From Chloroflexota bacterium (GTDB lineage: Bacteria > Chloroflexota > Anaerolineae > Anaerolineales > UBA11579), in the NCBI GenBank assembly GCA_009391835.1, contig QWJF01000005.1:1-64000 (forward strand): a DNA stretch of 64,000 nt, given 5' to 3'. A model generated the notes under the pieces. It had not been told where the DNA came from. It saw nothing but the letters and a program-made list of their open reading frames with translations, and did not search any database. How positions within the stretch are numbered: the stretch's first letter is position 1; every line of letters starts with the position of its first letter. The position numbers were made by a program, and so were the translations under genes. Below, piece by piece: positions 37,530 to 48,297 of this stretch.

Positions 37530-39098
37530 TTAGTAGGGGTCGTTGGTGCTGCGCGAAATGCGTGTGGTTGGGTTGCCGCAGGTGCATGCAGTTAGCGTAA
37601 CACCTTCGCGCGTGAGGGTTCCTTTGTAGGCGACCCCACCGTATTCTGCCACCCAACCGCTTAAATTGAATGGGATCGGGCCCGCTGCATAAACCCATTC
37701 TCCATTGTACTTTCTGGTGATATGCAAATGGCTGCCTGTGGAATATCCGCCTTCACAGGAAGGGAACCCAATCAAAGCCCCGCGCTCCAACCAATCGCCC
37801 ACCTTTATTCGGTCATCGTGTTTTACGTGCAAATATACGAGTACCCAGCCAGTTTGTTCGTTTCCGTCCCCATCCAGGTCCAACACCACCAGTCCTGGCC
37901 CTTCACGCACCACCATCCCCGGTGAAGCTGCGGTGACCCATTGGCTCGAATCCACGCAGCCGGGCTCCGCGCTGCTCGGCGCAAAATCCAGCGCGGCGAA
38001 TGAACCCACCCGATCCCATGCCCCGTGTGGCCCCGAACTGTAAGACCAAACCTGTTGCTTGTAGAATGGCAAGCTCAATGGCGGCTGGGCCAAGCCCGCT
38101 GGCATCAAGGGTTCTTCTTCTGCGGCTCGCACCCACGGATCGGGAAACATAGACGCGTGCAGAGCTGGAAAACCGCTTTCTTTGTTGATCACTTCCAACC
38201 ATTCAGGATAATCGTATAGTTGACTAAATAAATACTGGATCGCCACGCTGCCTGCATTTAACTCCGGGGCCAGTCGCACTACACTTCCATCCGCAAAAGT
38301 CAGATAAGTGAGTCGGCCTTCCCGCCAGCCATAATAGCCAACTGAGATTTGCTTCATCACCCAATACATTTGCGCAAAAAGGCCCTTGCTCCGCTCATCA
38401 ATGGCGACAATTGGATTGTCTTGCTCAAATATGCTACCTGGCTGGCCAAGTGTCCAATGGCTCTCGAATTCCAAGATGGACATTAACAGCCGCGGATTCA
38501 CCGAATTTTCAACGCCAATCTTTTCAAGTACTTGACCCCCACTATGCCAAGCGTCCGAAAGATACTCCCGATAGGTGCCCAAGTATCCTCCCATTTGCCG
38601 GGCCTGTTGATCGGCATTGAAGCCGATGAGTGAAGGTGAATACACCACGTCGCTGTCGGGAAGTAGATGTTCGGCTGGCCCAACTTCCCCCAAAACATTT
38701 GGAATCACCAGCAATTGTCCCGGAGGAATCAGCCCCTCCGGAATATCGCTCGGCGATAATATCTCCTCCGGATCAACGCCAAAATGAATAGCCACTATGA
38801 CAAGCGAATCGCCTGATTGAGCCGAATAGAGAATGGGGGGGCTTGGAGTTGGAGAGTCGCCCGGCGTAGCGCTGGGCAAAACCAGCGGCGTAGCAGTCGG
38901 ATTAGCGACTGTCGTTGTGGGGGCTGGCAGGTTGGTTGCGCTCGGCTCCACGTAAAAGGCCGTTGCTGGTGCCTTAGCGGCTGAGTCGGCCGTTGCCTGC
39001 ATGCTGCCCGGCGTAATGTAACCCGTGCTGCACACTGCTGTCGTGAACAGGATGGCAACCGCGCAGAGTGTCAAAGCAAATTTAGGAGTCAATTTCAT
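37530..39098 (-). CDS. LysM + M23 metallopeptidase lipoprotein (paralog 2)
   Basis: FTTAVCSTG, LYSAQSGDSLVIVAIHFGVDPEEI, SSGPHGAWDRVGSFAALDFAP, STGSHLHITRKYNGEW. Confidence 0.87.
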   Translation of the reverse strand: MKLTPKFALTLCAVAILFTTAVCSTGYITPGSMQATADSAAKAPATAFYVEPSATNLPAPTTTVANPTATPLVLPSATPGDSPTPSPPILYSAQSGDSLVIVAIHFGVDPEEILSPSDIPEGLIPPGQLLVIPNVLGEVGPAEHLLPDSDVVYSPSLIGFNADQQARQMGGYLGTYREYLSDAWHSGGQVLEKIGVENSVNPRLLMSILEFESHWTLGQPGSIFEQDNPIVAIDERSKGLFAQMYWVMKQISVGYYGWREGRLTYLTFADGSVVRLAPELNAGSVAIQYLFSQLYDYPEWLEVINKESGFPALHASMFPDPWVRAAEEEPLMPAGLAQPPLSLPFYKQQVWSYSSGPHGAWDRVGSFAALDFAPSSAEPGCVDSSQWVTAASPGMVVREGPGLVVLDLDGDGNEQTGWVLVYLHVKHDDRIKVGDWLERGALIGFPSCEGGYSTGSHLHITRKYNGEWVYAAGPIPFNLSGWVAEYGGVAYKGTLTREGVTLTACTCGNPTTRISRSTNDPY

Positions 39099-39100
39099 AG

Positions 39101-40627
39101 TCAACGTTGCAACATGTTCTCGGGGGCGCGGCATTCGCAGGCTTCCACACTCAGTCCATCTTTCTGCATTCTGCCGTCATAGAGGCTTCCGCTGCTTTCG
39201 GAAATCCACCCGTCCATTACGAACGAAAGCTCCCCGAAGGCGGGAATCCACTCGCCATTATAGCGTCGCGCTAAATGCAAGTGGCTGGCAGATGAAACGC
39301 CCCCTTCACAGGAAGGATGTCCGATCCGCTCGCCTGCTTGCACATAATCGCCCACCTGCACCCGCTCGTATTCCGCCATATGCATATACAGAACGGTCCA
39401 TCCAGTTTGCTCATAGCCATCGCCATCCAGATCCTGCACCACAGCACCCTTATCTGAGCGCACAATCAAACCATCAGCCACCGCTACGGCCCACTCACCG
39501 CTGGTGTAGCAGCCAATCTGTTCACCGCGCGCCACAAAATCGAGCGCGGCCCAGGCGGAGCCGCTTCCCCACCCGCTATGCGGCCCCCCGCTATACACCC
39601 ACGGCACGCCATTCTCAAATGGCAGTTGCATCCTTGGCTGGCTCAAATCGCTGGGCAGCAATGGCTCCTGGGCCAAATCGAAGGGATAGCCGAACAGGTC
39701 CCAATAAAGCGTAAAAAACCCAGTGGCCGAGACGCCATTCCGCCATTGGTTCGCGTTGTAAAGAGAAGCCAGCACGTTCTGGACTCCTGCAGTGCCGGCA
39801 TTGATTCCAGAATTTGCCGTCACGAATTCACCGTCTGTAATCAGCCATCCGGCCGCCGTTCCTGCCTTCCATCGGTAATAGCCATCATTCAATCGGTCTG
39901 CTGCCCAAGCCAATTGCCGGTATAGCCCTGCCCGTCGGCTATCGGCAAATCCAATCGGAAATTGAAGCGTATTCGTGCGCGGATTGCTGTCGCGCACCCA
40001 ACCGCTTTGCAGTTCAAGGAGAGCCAGGAGCACCCTCGGATTCACCGAGTATTCGGTTGCCACGCGCTGCACAATTGCCGGCCCGCTGTAGAAGGTTTCC
40101 CCGATTTGTTCTTGATAAACCGTCAGATATCCCCCCTGCGATTTGGCAAACTCGGCAATATCAAAAGAGATCGTAAATGGCCCGTTCACTAGCTCTGAAT
40201 CCGGCAAAATCTTGAAATAAACTGTTTGATCCCCCCCGGAAGTTGGGGGCACAGTCAACACTTGTCCCACCTCAAGTTGGTTGGCATTGGCTAGCTGGTT
40301 GGCAGTCACAAGTTGCTCAACCGTTACCCCAAAATCTTCAGCGATCAATCCGAGCGTATCCCCGAATTGCACTACGTATTGGCTGGTCTCTGCTCGCAGG
40401 GTGGGTTGTGCATGTGGAGCATCCGGTGTGGGCTCGATCACCTCGGCCCCCGGGGCCCGCGCTTGTGGCGCTTGTGAAACCCCCTCCTTGTCTGCCTCGG
40501 CTGCGATTGGCGCTTCATCGCCGAGGTCCAAAGCAATGCTTTGGCCGCTGGGCAGCGTGGTGATTGGAAAGTTACATGCCTGGGCTGCCATCAATAGCAG
40601 AACAGAACCAATTTGATGAGGTTTCAT
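39101..40627 (-). CDS. LysM + M23 metallopeptidase lipoprotein (paralog 3)
   Basis: LLMAAQACN, VVQFGDTLGLIAEDFGVTVEQLVTANQL, SGGPHSGWGSGSAWAALDFVA, SASHLHLARRYNGEW. Confidence 0.88.
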   Translation of the reverse strand: MKPHQIGSVLLLMAAQACNFPITTLPSGQSIALDLGDEAPIAAEADKEGVSQAPQARAPGAEVIEPTPDAPHAQPTLRAETSQYVVQFGDTLGLIAEDFGVTVEQLVTANQLANANQLEVGQVLTVPPTSGGDQTVYFKILPDSELVNGPFTISFDIAEFAKSQGGYLTVYQEQIGETFYSGPAIVQRVATEYSVNPRVLLALLELQSGWVRDSNPRTNTLQFPIGFADSRRAGLYRQLAWAADRLNDGYYRWKAGTAAGWLITDGEFVTANSGINAGTAGVQNVLASLYNANQWRNGVSATGFFTLYWDLFGYPFDLAQEPLLPSDLSQPRMQLPFENGVPWVYSGGPHSGWGSGSAWAALDFVARGEQIGCYTSGEWAVAVADGLIVRSDKGAVVQDLDGDGYEQTGWTVLYMHMAEYERVQVGDYVQAGERIGHPSCEGGVSSASHLHLARRYNGEWIPAFGELSFVMDGWISESSGSLYDGRMQKDGLSVEACECRAPENMLQR

Positions 40628-40761
40628 TGAATGGCGATTGATCGTTGGGGACATCGACAGAATAAACCTTTATCGCCATCGGGTTGCTGGCGAAATCATG
40701 TGTCTGCCAGTTATACAATCCTCTTGGAATTAATGAGATTGTTTTTAGCTCTCAAAATGGC

Positions 40762-41508
40762 TCAAGGTGCCGCGGCCTGCGCAGAAGCCCACTCCTCTGT
40801 GACCAGCTCGCTAATTAATATTTGCGCCATTTGTTCAAGGGCTTGGGAAGCGACGTTGTAGTCAATGATATTTTTCGTTTTCACTACGACCAGGTAATTT
40901 CCGATGATAAACCGTAAAGATTGCGTGTAAGCCCGGTCGGATCGTCCCACGATATATTGCATTCGATCTGAATTAATATAAGGCAGATCAAGCGCAACAG
41001 TCCAGACTTCTTCATCGCGTTGCGAACGTATAAACAGTTGATCCAGTTCATAGGGGCTTGCGTAGGCATTGATCGTCGAATGGTATTCATAACCGTACCT
41101 CAAATCCAGCCACTCATAGGAGCGCGAGGCGTAATATTCAGTCTTTGTGCCCGGTCCTTCAGCCACGTCTTCCAAGAACCGCACCCAGTAAGGGCTAATT
41201 CCCAGTTCAGGCGGCGTCACCACGAAACGGCCTGTGTACCCCACGACAGCTAGTTCCCCAAATAACTCTGGGTCTATCGTTTCCACGTGTGGGAATGCCT
41301 GGATGGCGATCTCAGCGGGAGGCATCTCCACGCCTACTGGGTCCGTCACCAGCGTGGGAATTGGCGTCTCGGTTGCCGTTGGCATTGGCGTTGAAGTTGG
41401 CAGTTGCTCAGGATAATTGCATGCCGAAAGCAAACCGATCAGCGCTACTACAACAAAGGGCCGATAGAGCTTGGAATTAAACATTGCATAGGTCATAGGT
41501 CTTGACAA
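40762..41508 (-). CDS. Hypothetical lipoprotein
   Basis: Lipobox LIGLLSACN, Thr/Pro-rich linker. No family recognised. Confidence 0.7.
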   Translation of the reverse strand: MSRPMTYAMFNSKLYRPFVVVALIGLLSACNYPEQLPTSTPMPTATETPIPTLVTDPVGVEMPPAEIAIQAFPHVETIDPELFGELAVVGYTGRFVVTPPELGISPYWVRFLEDVAEGPGTKTEYYASRSYEWLDLRYGYEYHSTINAYASPYELDQLFIRSQRDEEVWTVALDLPYINSDRMQYIVGRSDRAYTQSLRFIIGNYLVVVKTKNIIDYNVASQALEQMAQILISELVTEEWASAQAAAP

Positions 41509-41597
41509 GGTGCAAAACGCGTGCCAACTTTATGACTCGTTTAGATCAAAAGGCTCCCTATTGGCCAACGGTATAATGGCGTGTTGGAGGAGCCTTC

Positions 41598-43136
41598 ATG
41601 TCCCATCCTTTGGTTGAATGCATTCCGAATTTTTCAGAGGGCCGCCGCATGGAAGTGGTAGATGCGATTGTTGCTTCCATCACCAGCGTGGAGGGTGTTG
41701 TGCTCCTGGATCGCACCTCGGATGCGGACCACAATCGTAGCGTTGTTACCATTGTCGGCAGCCCCGAAGCAGTTGAGCAGGGCGCTTTCCTCGGCATCGC
41801 CAAAGCCGCTGAATTAATCAACATGCCGAAACACAAAGGCGAGCATCCTCGTATGGGTGCCGCGGACGTAGTGCCCTTTGTGCCCATTTCCGGTGTAAAA
41901 ATGTCGGATTGTGTGGCTATCGCTAAGCGTCTCGGCCAGCGTGTGGGAGACGAATTAGGCATCCCCGTGTACCTCTACGAGGAAGCCGCTACCAGTGATT
42001 CGCGCCGTAATTTGGCAAATGTACGCCGCGGTGAATATGAGGGCATTAAAAAAGAAATTGTGGCTTTAGAATCCCGCAAACCCGATTTTGGCCCCGCTAA
42101 GTTGGGCTCCGCTGGCGCTGTTGCTATCGGTGCCCGTCAACCCCTGATTGCATATAACGTCTTTCTGAACACCGAAGACGTTTCCATCGCCAAAAAAATT
42201 GCCTCCACCGTGCGCCATTCCTCTGGTGGCCTCCGCTATGTCAAAGGGGCGGGTTTTCTTGTGGATGGCAAAGCCCAGGTTTCGATGAATCTCACCAATT
42301 TCAAGAAAACCCCCGTGGCGCTGGTGGTCGAGACCATCCGCCGTGAAACCCAACGCTATGGCGTGTCCATTGAAAAAAGTGAACTGATTGGCCTCATACC
42401 TCAGGATGCGCTCGAGGATGCCGCTGCCTGGTATCTCCAACTCGACGATTTTGACCGTCAGCAGGTTCTGGAACGTCGCATGCAAAGCTCCCAAGACGAG
42501 GGTGAGCGCCAGGAAGTTGGCGGCTTTCTGAGTGCCCTTGCCTCAGCGTCGCCAGCACCCGGCGGCGGTTCGGCATCTGCCCAGGCCGGTGCGATGGCCG
42601 CTGCCCTGGTTGCGATGGTCGCCCGCCTAACCGTTGGAAACAAAAAATATGCTGAAGTTGAGCCGCAAATGGCCGCCCTGATCGAAAAGGCAGATAACTT
42701 TCGCGCCGCTTTTAGTTCAGCCGTTTCCCGCGATGCCAACGCTTTTGAAGCAGTCATGGCCGCCTTCAAGATGCCCAAAGGGAGCGAGAAAGAAAAATCA
42801 GCCCGACAAAAATCCATTCAGTCAGCCACTCTTGAAGCGGCCCGTGTCCCGCTGGAAGTAGCTCAAATGGCCCTTGATTGCCTTTTCCTTGCAGAGCAGG
42901 CAGCTGAATTTGGCAACACCAACGCCATCAGTGATGCCGGCACAGCCGCCGCTTTGGCCCAGGCTTGCCTGCAGGGTGCTGGTCTCAATGTGCGCATTAA
43001 CCTCGCCTCACTTAAGCCCTCCAAAGAGACTCAAAAACTTGGAGACCATTTAAAAACAATCGAAAAGCAGTTTGCGTTGCATCAATCCCTGATCCAAAAG
43101 CATATTGAATCTCGTGGCGGTTTTTCACTGAGCTGA
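41598..43136 (+). CDS. ftcD: Bifunctional glutamate formiminotransferase / formiminotetrahydrofolate cyclodeaminase
   Basis: VECIPNFSEGRRMEVVDAI...VVTIVG...HPRMGAADVVPFVPI, then cyclodeaminase GGFLSALASASPAPGGGSASAQAGAMAAALVAMVARLT. Confidence 0.95.
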   Translation: MSHPLVECIPNFSEGRRMEVVDAIVASITSVEGVVLLDRTSDADHNRSVVTIVGSPEAVEQGAFLGIAKAAELINMPKHKGEHPRMGAADVVPFVPISGVKMSDCVAIAKRLGQRVGDELGIPVYLYEEAATSDSRRNLANVRRGEYEGIKKEIVALESRKPDFGPAKLGSAGAVAIGARQPLIAYNVFLNTEDVSIAKKIASTVRHSSGGLRYVKGAGFLVDGKAQVSMNLTNFKKTPVALVVETIRRETQRYGVSIEKSELIGLIPQDALEDAAAWYLQLDDFDRQQVLERRMQSSQDEGERQEVGGFLSALASASPAPGGGSASAQAGAMAAALVAMVARLTVGNKKYAEVEPQMAALIEKADNFRAAFSSAVSRDANAFEAVMAAFKMPKGSEKEKSARQKSIQSATLEAARVPLEVAQMALDCLFLAEQAAEFGNTNAISDAGTAAALAQACLQGAGLNVRINLASLKPSKETQKLGDHLKTIEKQFALHQSLIQKHIESRGGFSLS

Positions 43137-43160
43137 CCCGCTACTAGCTAAAGAGGCCTA

Positions 43161-44831
43161 TTGAAACCTGCCATAGTTTTCCGCGTAGCCACTGTTCTGT
43201 TAACCGCGTCCATTCTTCTAGCTGGCTGCAATCTGCCCGCAGCTGGCTTAGCCGCCTATGCGGACTTTCGCTCCACCAAAACTCCGTTCCAGCCCGATGC
43301 AAGCAGCGATGATTCGACTTCCACAATCGAAAAGGGCGATTCTGCTGAAACCGATGCTGCCACGCTATGGATTTCCCCTGCACTGCCCGCCGCTCTGCGT
43401 GCCCAAATTGCCCTTCCCGACGGCCAGGAAGAAGTCACGGATCGCGAAAATTCCTCCGCCCAGATAGCCATCGCTCAGGGCGAAACCGTCGGCCAGTGGG
43501 TGTACGCGTTGGTAGCGCCTTTCCCGACCGTTGTGGATGCGGTCACGATAAACGATTTGCTAAGCGCTTGGCAGGGTCGCGCCTCCGGCGCATTTGCCGG
43601 TCTGCCTCTATTAGTGAGCCCGGAGACTCGCACCCTCTTTAGCGCCTGGTGGGGCGATCCCGCTACGGGCGCGGTGGAAGTCCATTCAGCATCCAAACTG
43701 CTGGATGCCTCTTGGGCCGCTCAGCCAAGTTGGGCCATTGTTCCCTTTGAAGAGTTGCAACCAAAGTGGAAAGTCCTCGCAGTTGACGGACAATCCCCGC
43801 TTTTCAAAGATTTCGAACCCTCAGAATATGAATTAAGCGTCCCGATTGGCCTCTCAGGCGAAGGCATCGACATCACTGCATTCAATATCAGCAACCGGGA
43901 TGCAAACAAACTCACCACCGTTGTCATTACCGGCGTTACCGCCCTAGTGCGTGCCACCGCCTACGAAATGAATCGCTCCGGGGTTACCTATCCCGCCGAG
44001 GATATCGGCGAATTTATGCGGGCTGCCGATATCACCCATATCAGCAACGAGGTGCCCTTCTGGAATGATTGCCCCGCCCCCGATCCCGTTCAACGCAATC
44101 TCGTCTTTTGCAGTGATCCCAGCTATTACGCGCTTTTGGAAGAGGTCGGCACAGATGTGGTCGAACTCACCGGCGATCATTTCAACGATTATGGCCGCGA
44201 TGCAATGACCTACACTCTGGATATATACGACGATCATAACTTGCCCTACTATGGTGGCGGGCGAAATCTGGAAGAGGCTCGCGCACCCTTATTCATCGAA
44301 CACAATGGCAACCGCATTGCCTTTATCGGTTGCAATGGCAAGGGCGGCGGGTATGCGACTGCTGCAGCCGATTATCCCGGGGCTGTCGCTTGTGATTATG
44401 AATATCTTGAGCAGGAAATCGCCCGCCTCCATGATGAGGGCTACCTGGTCATCACCACTTTTCAACACAACGAGGTCTATACCTTCATCCCGCAACCAGG
44501 CCTCATCCGCGATTTTGGCCGTGTCGCTGTAGCGGGATCGTCCATCGTGAGCGGTAGCCAGGCCCATCAAAGCCACGGCATGCAGTTTACCGACGACGAC
44601 ACTTTGATCACTTACGGCCTCGGCAATCTATTTTTCGATCAACGCGGGGTTGTGGAGAATGGTGATAGTGCCCTGATCGCCCGCCACATCTTTTACGACA
44701 ACCGCTATATCAGTACGGAATTGTTCACTATAATATTTGTGGATTTCGCCAAACCGATTTTTATGAGCCCTGAAGACCGTAGCGCATTCCTCACCACGAT
44801 TTTCGGCGCCAGCATATTTGACACTCAATAA
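43161..44831 (+). CDS. CapA family (poly-gamma-glutamate capsule biosynthesis-like) lipoprotein
   Basis: TTG start with AAAGAGG RBS, lipobox [22 protein letters not shown]...HISNEVPF...[11 protein letters not shown]...RIAFIGCNG...[12 protein letters not shown]. Confidence 0.88.
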   Translation: MKPAIVFRVATVLLTASILLAGCNLPAAGLAAYADFRSTKTPFQPDASSDDSTSTIEKGDSAETDAATLWISPALPAALRAQIALPDGQEEVTDRENSSAQIAIAQGETVGQWVYALVAPFPTVVDAVTINDLLSAWQGRASGAFAGLPLLVSPETRTLFSAWWGDPATGAVEVHSASKLLDASWAAQPSWAIVPFEELQPKWKVLAVDGQSPLFKDFEPSEYELSVPIGLSGEGIDITAFNISNRDANKLTTVVITGVTALVRATAYEMNRSGVTYPAEDIGEFMRAADITHISNEVPFWNDCPAPDPVQRNLVFCSDPSYYALLEEVGTDVVELTGDHFNDYGRDAMTYTLDIYDDHNLPYYGGGRNLEEARAPLFIEHNGNRIAFIGCNGKGGGYATAAADYPGAVACDYEYLEQEIARLHDEGYLVITTFQHNEVYTFIPQPGLIRDFGRVAVAGSSIVSGSQAHQSHGMQFTDDDTLITYGLGNLFFDQRGVVENGDSALIARHIFYDNRYISTELFTIIFVDFAKPIFMSPEDRSAFLTTIFGASIFDTQ

Positions 44832-44845
44832 CGAAAGGGATCAAG

Positions 44846-45400
44846 ATGGGACTTAAACCAGATCACTGGATTGAAAAGATGGCGCTCGAGCAAAAGATGA
44901 TCGAGCCTTATGAAAAGAGTCAGGTACGCGATGGGGTTATTTCCTACGGTGTCTCGTCTTATGGCTACGATATCCGGGTCGCCGACGAATTCAAAATTTT
45001 CACCAACGTCTACTCTGCGATAGTGGATCCCAAGAATTTTGACCACAAATCTATGGTTGACTTCAATGGTGCAGAATGCATCATTCCCCCAAATTCCTTC
45101 GCTCTGGCCCGCACCGTGGAATACTTCCGCATCCCACGCCAGGTACTTACGGTCTGCCTCGGCAAAAGCACCTATGCACGTTGTGGCATCATCGTCAACG
45201 TCACCCCCTTTGAGCCGGAATGGGAAGGCTTCGTCACCCTGGAAATTTCCAATACCACTCCGTTGCCTGCAAAGATTTATGCCAACGAGGGCATTGCCCA
45301 GGTCCTCTTTTTCGAGGCCGATGAAGAATGCCGCGTTTCGTATGCCGATAAAAAGGGAAAATACCAGAATCAGCAGGATATCGTCCTGCCCAAGCTCTAA
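44846..45400 (+). CDS. dcd: dCTP deaminase
   Basis: [86 protein letters not shown]. Confidence 0.97.
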   Translation: MGLKPDHWIEKMALEQKMIEPYEKSQVRDGVISYGVSSYGYDIRVADEFKIFTNVYSAIVDPKNFDHKSMVDFNGAECIIPPNSFALARTVEYFRIPRQVLTVCLGKSTYARCGIIVNVTPFEPEWEGFVTLEISNTTPLPAKIYANEGIAQVLFFEADEECRVSYADKKGKYQNQQDIVLPKL

Positions 45401-46308
45401 CCCCCTCTCACTTCAACACTGGCCCCTGCCGAGGAAGTCTCCAGCAGGAAGTGTAGCGTCTCAATCCCGCGCCCAGTAAACGGCTGCCGTAACGCCGCTA
45501 AAACTATATCCTCGTTTCCAGCTTCAATAAACGCAATCACGCTGGGCCCCGCGCCCGATAAGGCCGCTGCCGCGCCCGCCTTCTTTGCCGCGTCTAGCGC
45601 CTCTTCGGCGCCCGGAATCAATCCGAGCCGCGCGGGCTGGTGCAGCCGGTCTTCCATCGCTTCCGCCATCAGAGCGATATCTCCGCTGCGCAGCGCCTCC
45701 GCCAACAGCAGCGCGTTACCAATATTGGCTACCGCATCCGGCAGCGGCACAGTTGCTGCCAGCGCCGCTCGCGCCTCTTGAGTACTGATCTGCACGTCGG
45801 GCAGCAGCACCACCGTTCGCAACTTGGCACAGGCAAGCGCTTTGGCCTTATAGCTTCCCGCCTCCTGCCGCACAAGAACCAGCCCGCCCAAGAGCGCCGC
45901 CGCCAGATTGTCGGCGTGGCTTTCTATTTCGGCGCCCAATTGCAGCATCGCTTCCTTGGATAGCTTTTTCCTGGCCAGCGCGTTACCCGCCAACAGGCCG
46001 CTAAGCGTCGCCGCCGCGCTCGACCCCAAACCAGAATTCAGAGGGATTCCATTCTGGCAGCTTATCTTTATCCCCTTTGGAGTCTCGACTTCTGCAGCTT
46101 CAAGCGCCTTCTGCATGGCCCGTACGATTAAATTGCTTTTGTCTTTTGGTAGCTGCCTCTCCCCCTCGCCGCGTACCTCCACCACCAATTCGGTCCCACC
46201 CACCACCAACTCGACCTCATTCCATAGGTTTAGGGCCAGCCCCAGGCAGTCAAAGGCCGGGCCCAGGTTGGCGGTTGTCGCAGGAACACGTACAATAATC
46301 GTTGTCAT
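45397..46308 (-). CDS. thrB: Homoserine kinase
   Basis: [68 protein letters not shown]. Confidence 0.96.
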   Translation of the reverse strand: MTTIIVRVPATTANLGPAFDCLGLALNLWNEVELVVGGTELVVEVRGEGERQLPKDKSNLIVRAMQKALEAAEVETPKGIKISCQNGIPLNSGLGSSAAATLSGLLAGNALARKKLSKEAMLQLGAEIESHADNLAAALLGGLVLVRQEAGSYKAKALACAKLRTVVLLPDVQISTQEARAALAATVPLPDAVANIGNALLLAEALRSGDIALMAEAMEDRLHQPARLGLIPGAEEALDAAKKAGAAAALSGAGPSVIAFIEAGNEDIVLAALRQPFTGRGIETLHFLLETSSAGASVEVRGG

Positions 46309-46374
46309 CTTTGCCCGGATACTGTTGTCATTGTACACTGGGCGAATTCCGCTCAGAATCAGATAGGAGATCGC

Positions 46375-47244
46375 ATGCGTATTGGCGTTGTGTACCCACA
46401 AACTGAATTCCCCCCCGATCCTTCAGTGGCCCGCGAATATGCCCAAACTGCTGAAAACCTTGGCTACCATCATCTCCTTGCCTACGATCACGTGCTGGGC
46501 GCAAATCCGGATCGTCCCGGTGGTTGGCACGGTCCCTACACCCACACGGACCCCTTTTTGGAGCCATTTACCCTGTTTAGCTTCCTGGCTGGCCTCACCC
46601 AACGTATCGAATTTGCCACGGGCATCCTGATTTTGCCCCAACGCCAAACCGCGTTGGTTGCCAAGCAGGCTGCGATGGTAGATGTTCTCAGCAACGGACG
46701 TTTGCGTCTGGGCGTCGGTATCGGCTGGAGCGCGGTTGAATATGAGGCGCTCAACCAGAATTTCCGCACGCGCGGGCGCCGCGTGGAAGAACAAATTGAG
46801 GTATTAAATCGCCTTTGGACAGAGCCGCTGGTCACCTTTTCTGGCCGTTGGCACACCTTGTCCGACGCAGGGATTAATCCTATGCCGGTGCAACAGCCCA
46901 TTCCGATCTGGCTTGGCGGCCACCACGAGAACGTACTGCGCCGCGTGGCCAAGTATGGCGCTGGCTGGATGCCCAACTACCGCACCGCTGCTGAAGTGTT
47001 TCCCCAACTGGATAAGCTGGATGGCTATCTTGAAGAGGCTGGCCGCAACCGTGCCGATATCGGCTTGGAGGCGCGCCTGCATTATTCCGACGGTGAAGAG
47101 GTCTGGCAGGAACGGCTTGCTGAATGGCAAGCGGTTCCTGCCACCCACATCACCATTAACACTATGCGTGCTGGCTTGCAATCTCCCCAAGAGCATATAT
47201 CTGCGATTACACGCTTCGCTGAAATTGTCGGTTTATCGAGTTAA
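46375..47244 (+). CDS. LLM class F420-dependent oxidoreductase
   Basis: MRIGVVYPQTEF, FATGILILPQRQTALVAKQAAMVDVLSNGRLRLGVGIGW, PIPIWLGGHHENVLRRVAKYGAGWMP. Confidence 0.93.
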   Translation: MRIGVVYPQTEFPPDPSVAREYAQTAENLGYHHLLAYDHVLGANPDRPGGWHGPYTHTDPFLEPFTLFSFLAGLTQRIEFATGILILPQRQTALVAKQAAMVDVLSNGRLRLGVGIGWSAVEYEALNQNFRTRGRRVEEQIEVLNRLWTEPLVTFSGRWHTLSDAGINPMPVQQPIPIWLGGHHENVLRRVAKYGAGWMPNYRTAAEVFPQLDKLDGYLEEAGRNRADIGLEARLHYSDGEEVWQERLAEWQAVPATHITINTMRAGLQSPQEHISAITRFAEIVGLSS

Positions 47245-48287
47245 CATTTGACCATTAATGCCTCTAGCGCCGCCAGCGTTGGAGCAATTACCTGCGGCGT
47301 CCGCATCCAGCTGGTCACCACATCCGGATCCTTCAGCCCGTGCCCCGTGCACACCGCTACCACCCGTTTCCCCCGCACATCCAATCGCCCCGCTTGAATC
47401 TCCTTCGCCAAACCGGCCAACCCAGCTGCCGAAGCTGGCTCCACCCACACCCCTTCTCCAGCCAACCGCTTCTGCATAGTCAGGATTTCTTCATCGCTGG
47501 CTGCAATGATTCGTCCCCCTGATTCTTCTGCGGCTTGCAGCGCCTGCTCGCCCCTCGCCGGTTTTCCAATCCGGATGGCTGTCGCCACTGTCTCCGGGTC
47601 TTCAACCCGTCGCCCCAACACCAGCGGAGCCGCTCCCTCAGCTTGCACACCCAGTAGAATCGGCAAACCGCTTCCTTGCAATTTGTCATATTGCCTGAAT
47701 CCCATCCAATAAGCCGTAATGTTTCCGGCGTTGCCCACCGGTAGGCACAGTACGTCCGGCGCACCGCCCAGTGCCTCGCAAATCTCAAAGGCTGCCGTCT
47801 TCTGCCCTTCCAGCCGGTATGGATTTAGTGAGTTGACCAACGCGATTGGCTGTCGCTCACTGATTTCCACCACCAGTTCCAGCGCCTGGTCAAAACTTCC
47901 CTCTATCTGGATCACCTGCGCCCCATAAGCCACGGCCCCTGCCAATTTCCCCGCTGCAACCTTGCCCTCCGGAATCAGCACGATGGCTTTCATGCCCGCC
48001 CGTGCCGCATAGGCTGCTGCGCTGCCGGCCGTGTTTCCGGTTGAGGCGCAAATGACGGCCTTCGCACCGCGGCCCTTCGCTTCCCCCACCGCGACAGCCA
48101 TCCCCCGATCCTTGAAGGAGCCAGTCGGGTTCATCCCCTCATATTTTGAATACAAAGTGAAACCCCCACCCAGCGCCTCAGCCAGCCGGGGCAGCTCGAT
48201 CAAAGGTGTGTCGCCTTCCGAGAGGCTCAGCATCTCAGTGTGCGCCGGCAGATCCATCCACGACCTGTAGCGTTCCAACACGCCCAT
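47241..48287 (-). CDS. thrC: Threonine synthase
   Basis: LSEGDTPLIELPRLAE, KYEGMNPTGSFKDRGMAVAVGEA, ICASTGNTAGSAAAYAARAGMKAIVLIPEG, VCTGHGLKDPD. Confidence 0.95.
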   Translation of the reverse strand: MGVLERYRSWMDLPAHTEMLSLSEGDTPLIELPRLAEALGGGFTLYSKYEGMNPTGSFKDRGMAVAVGEAKGRGAKAVICASTGNTAGSAAAYAARAGMKAIVLIPEGKVAAGKLAGAVAYGAQVIQIEGSFDQALELVVEISERQPIALVNSLNPYRLEGQKTAAFEICEALGGAPDVLCLPVGNAGNITAYWMGFRQYDKLQGSGLPILLGVQAEGAAPLVLGRRVEDPETVATAIRIGKPARGEQALQAAEESGGRIIAASDEEILTMQKRLAGEGVWVEPASAAGLAGLAKEIQAGRLDVRGKRVVAVCTGHGLKDPDVVTSWMRTPQVIAPTLAALEALMVKC

Positions 48288-48297
48288 GTGCTGTCTC

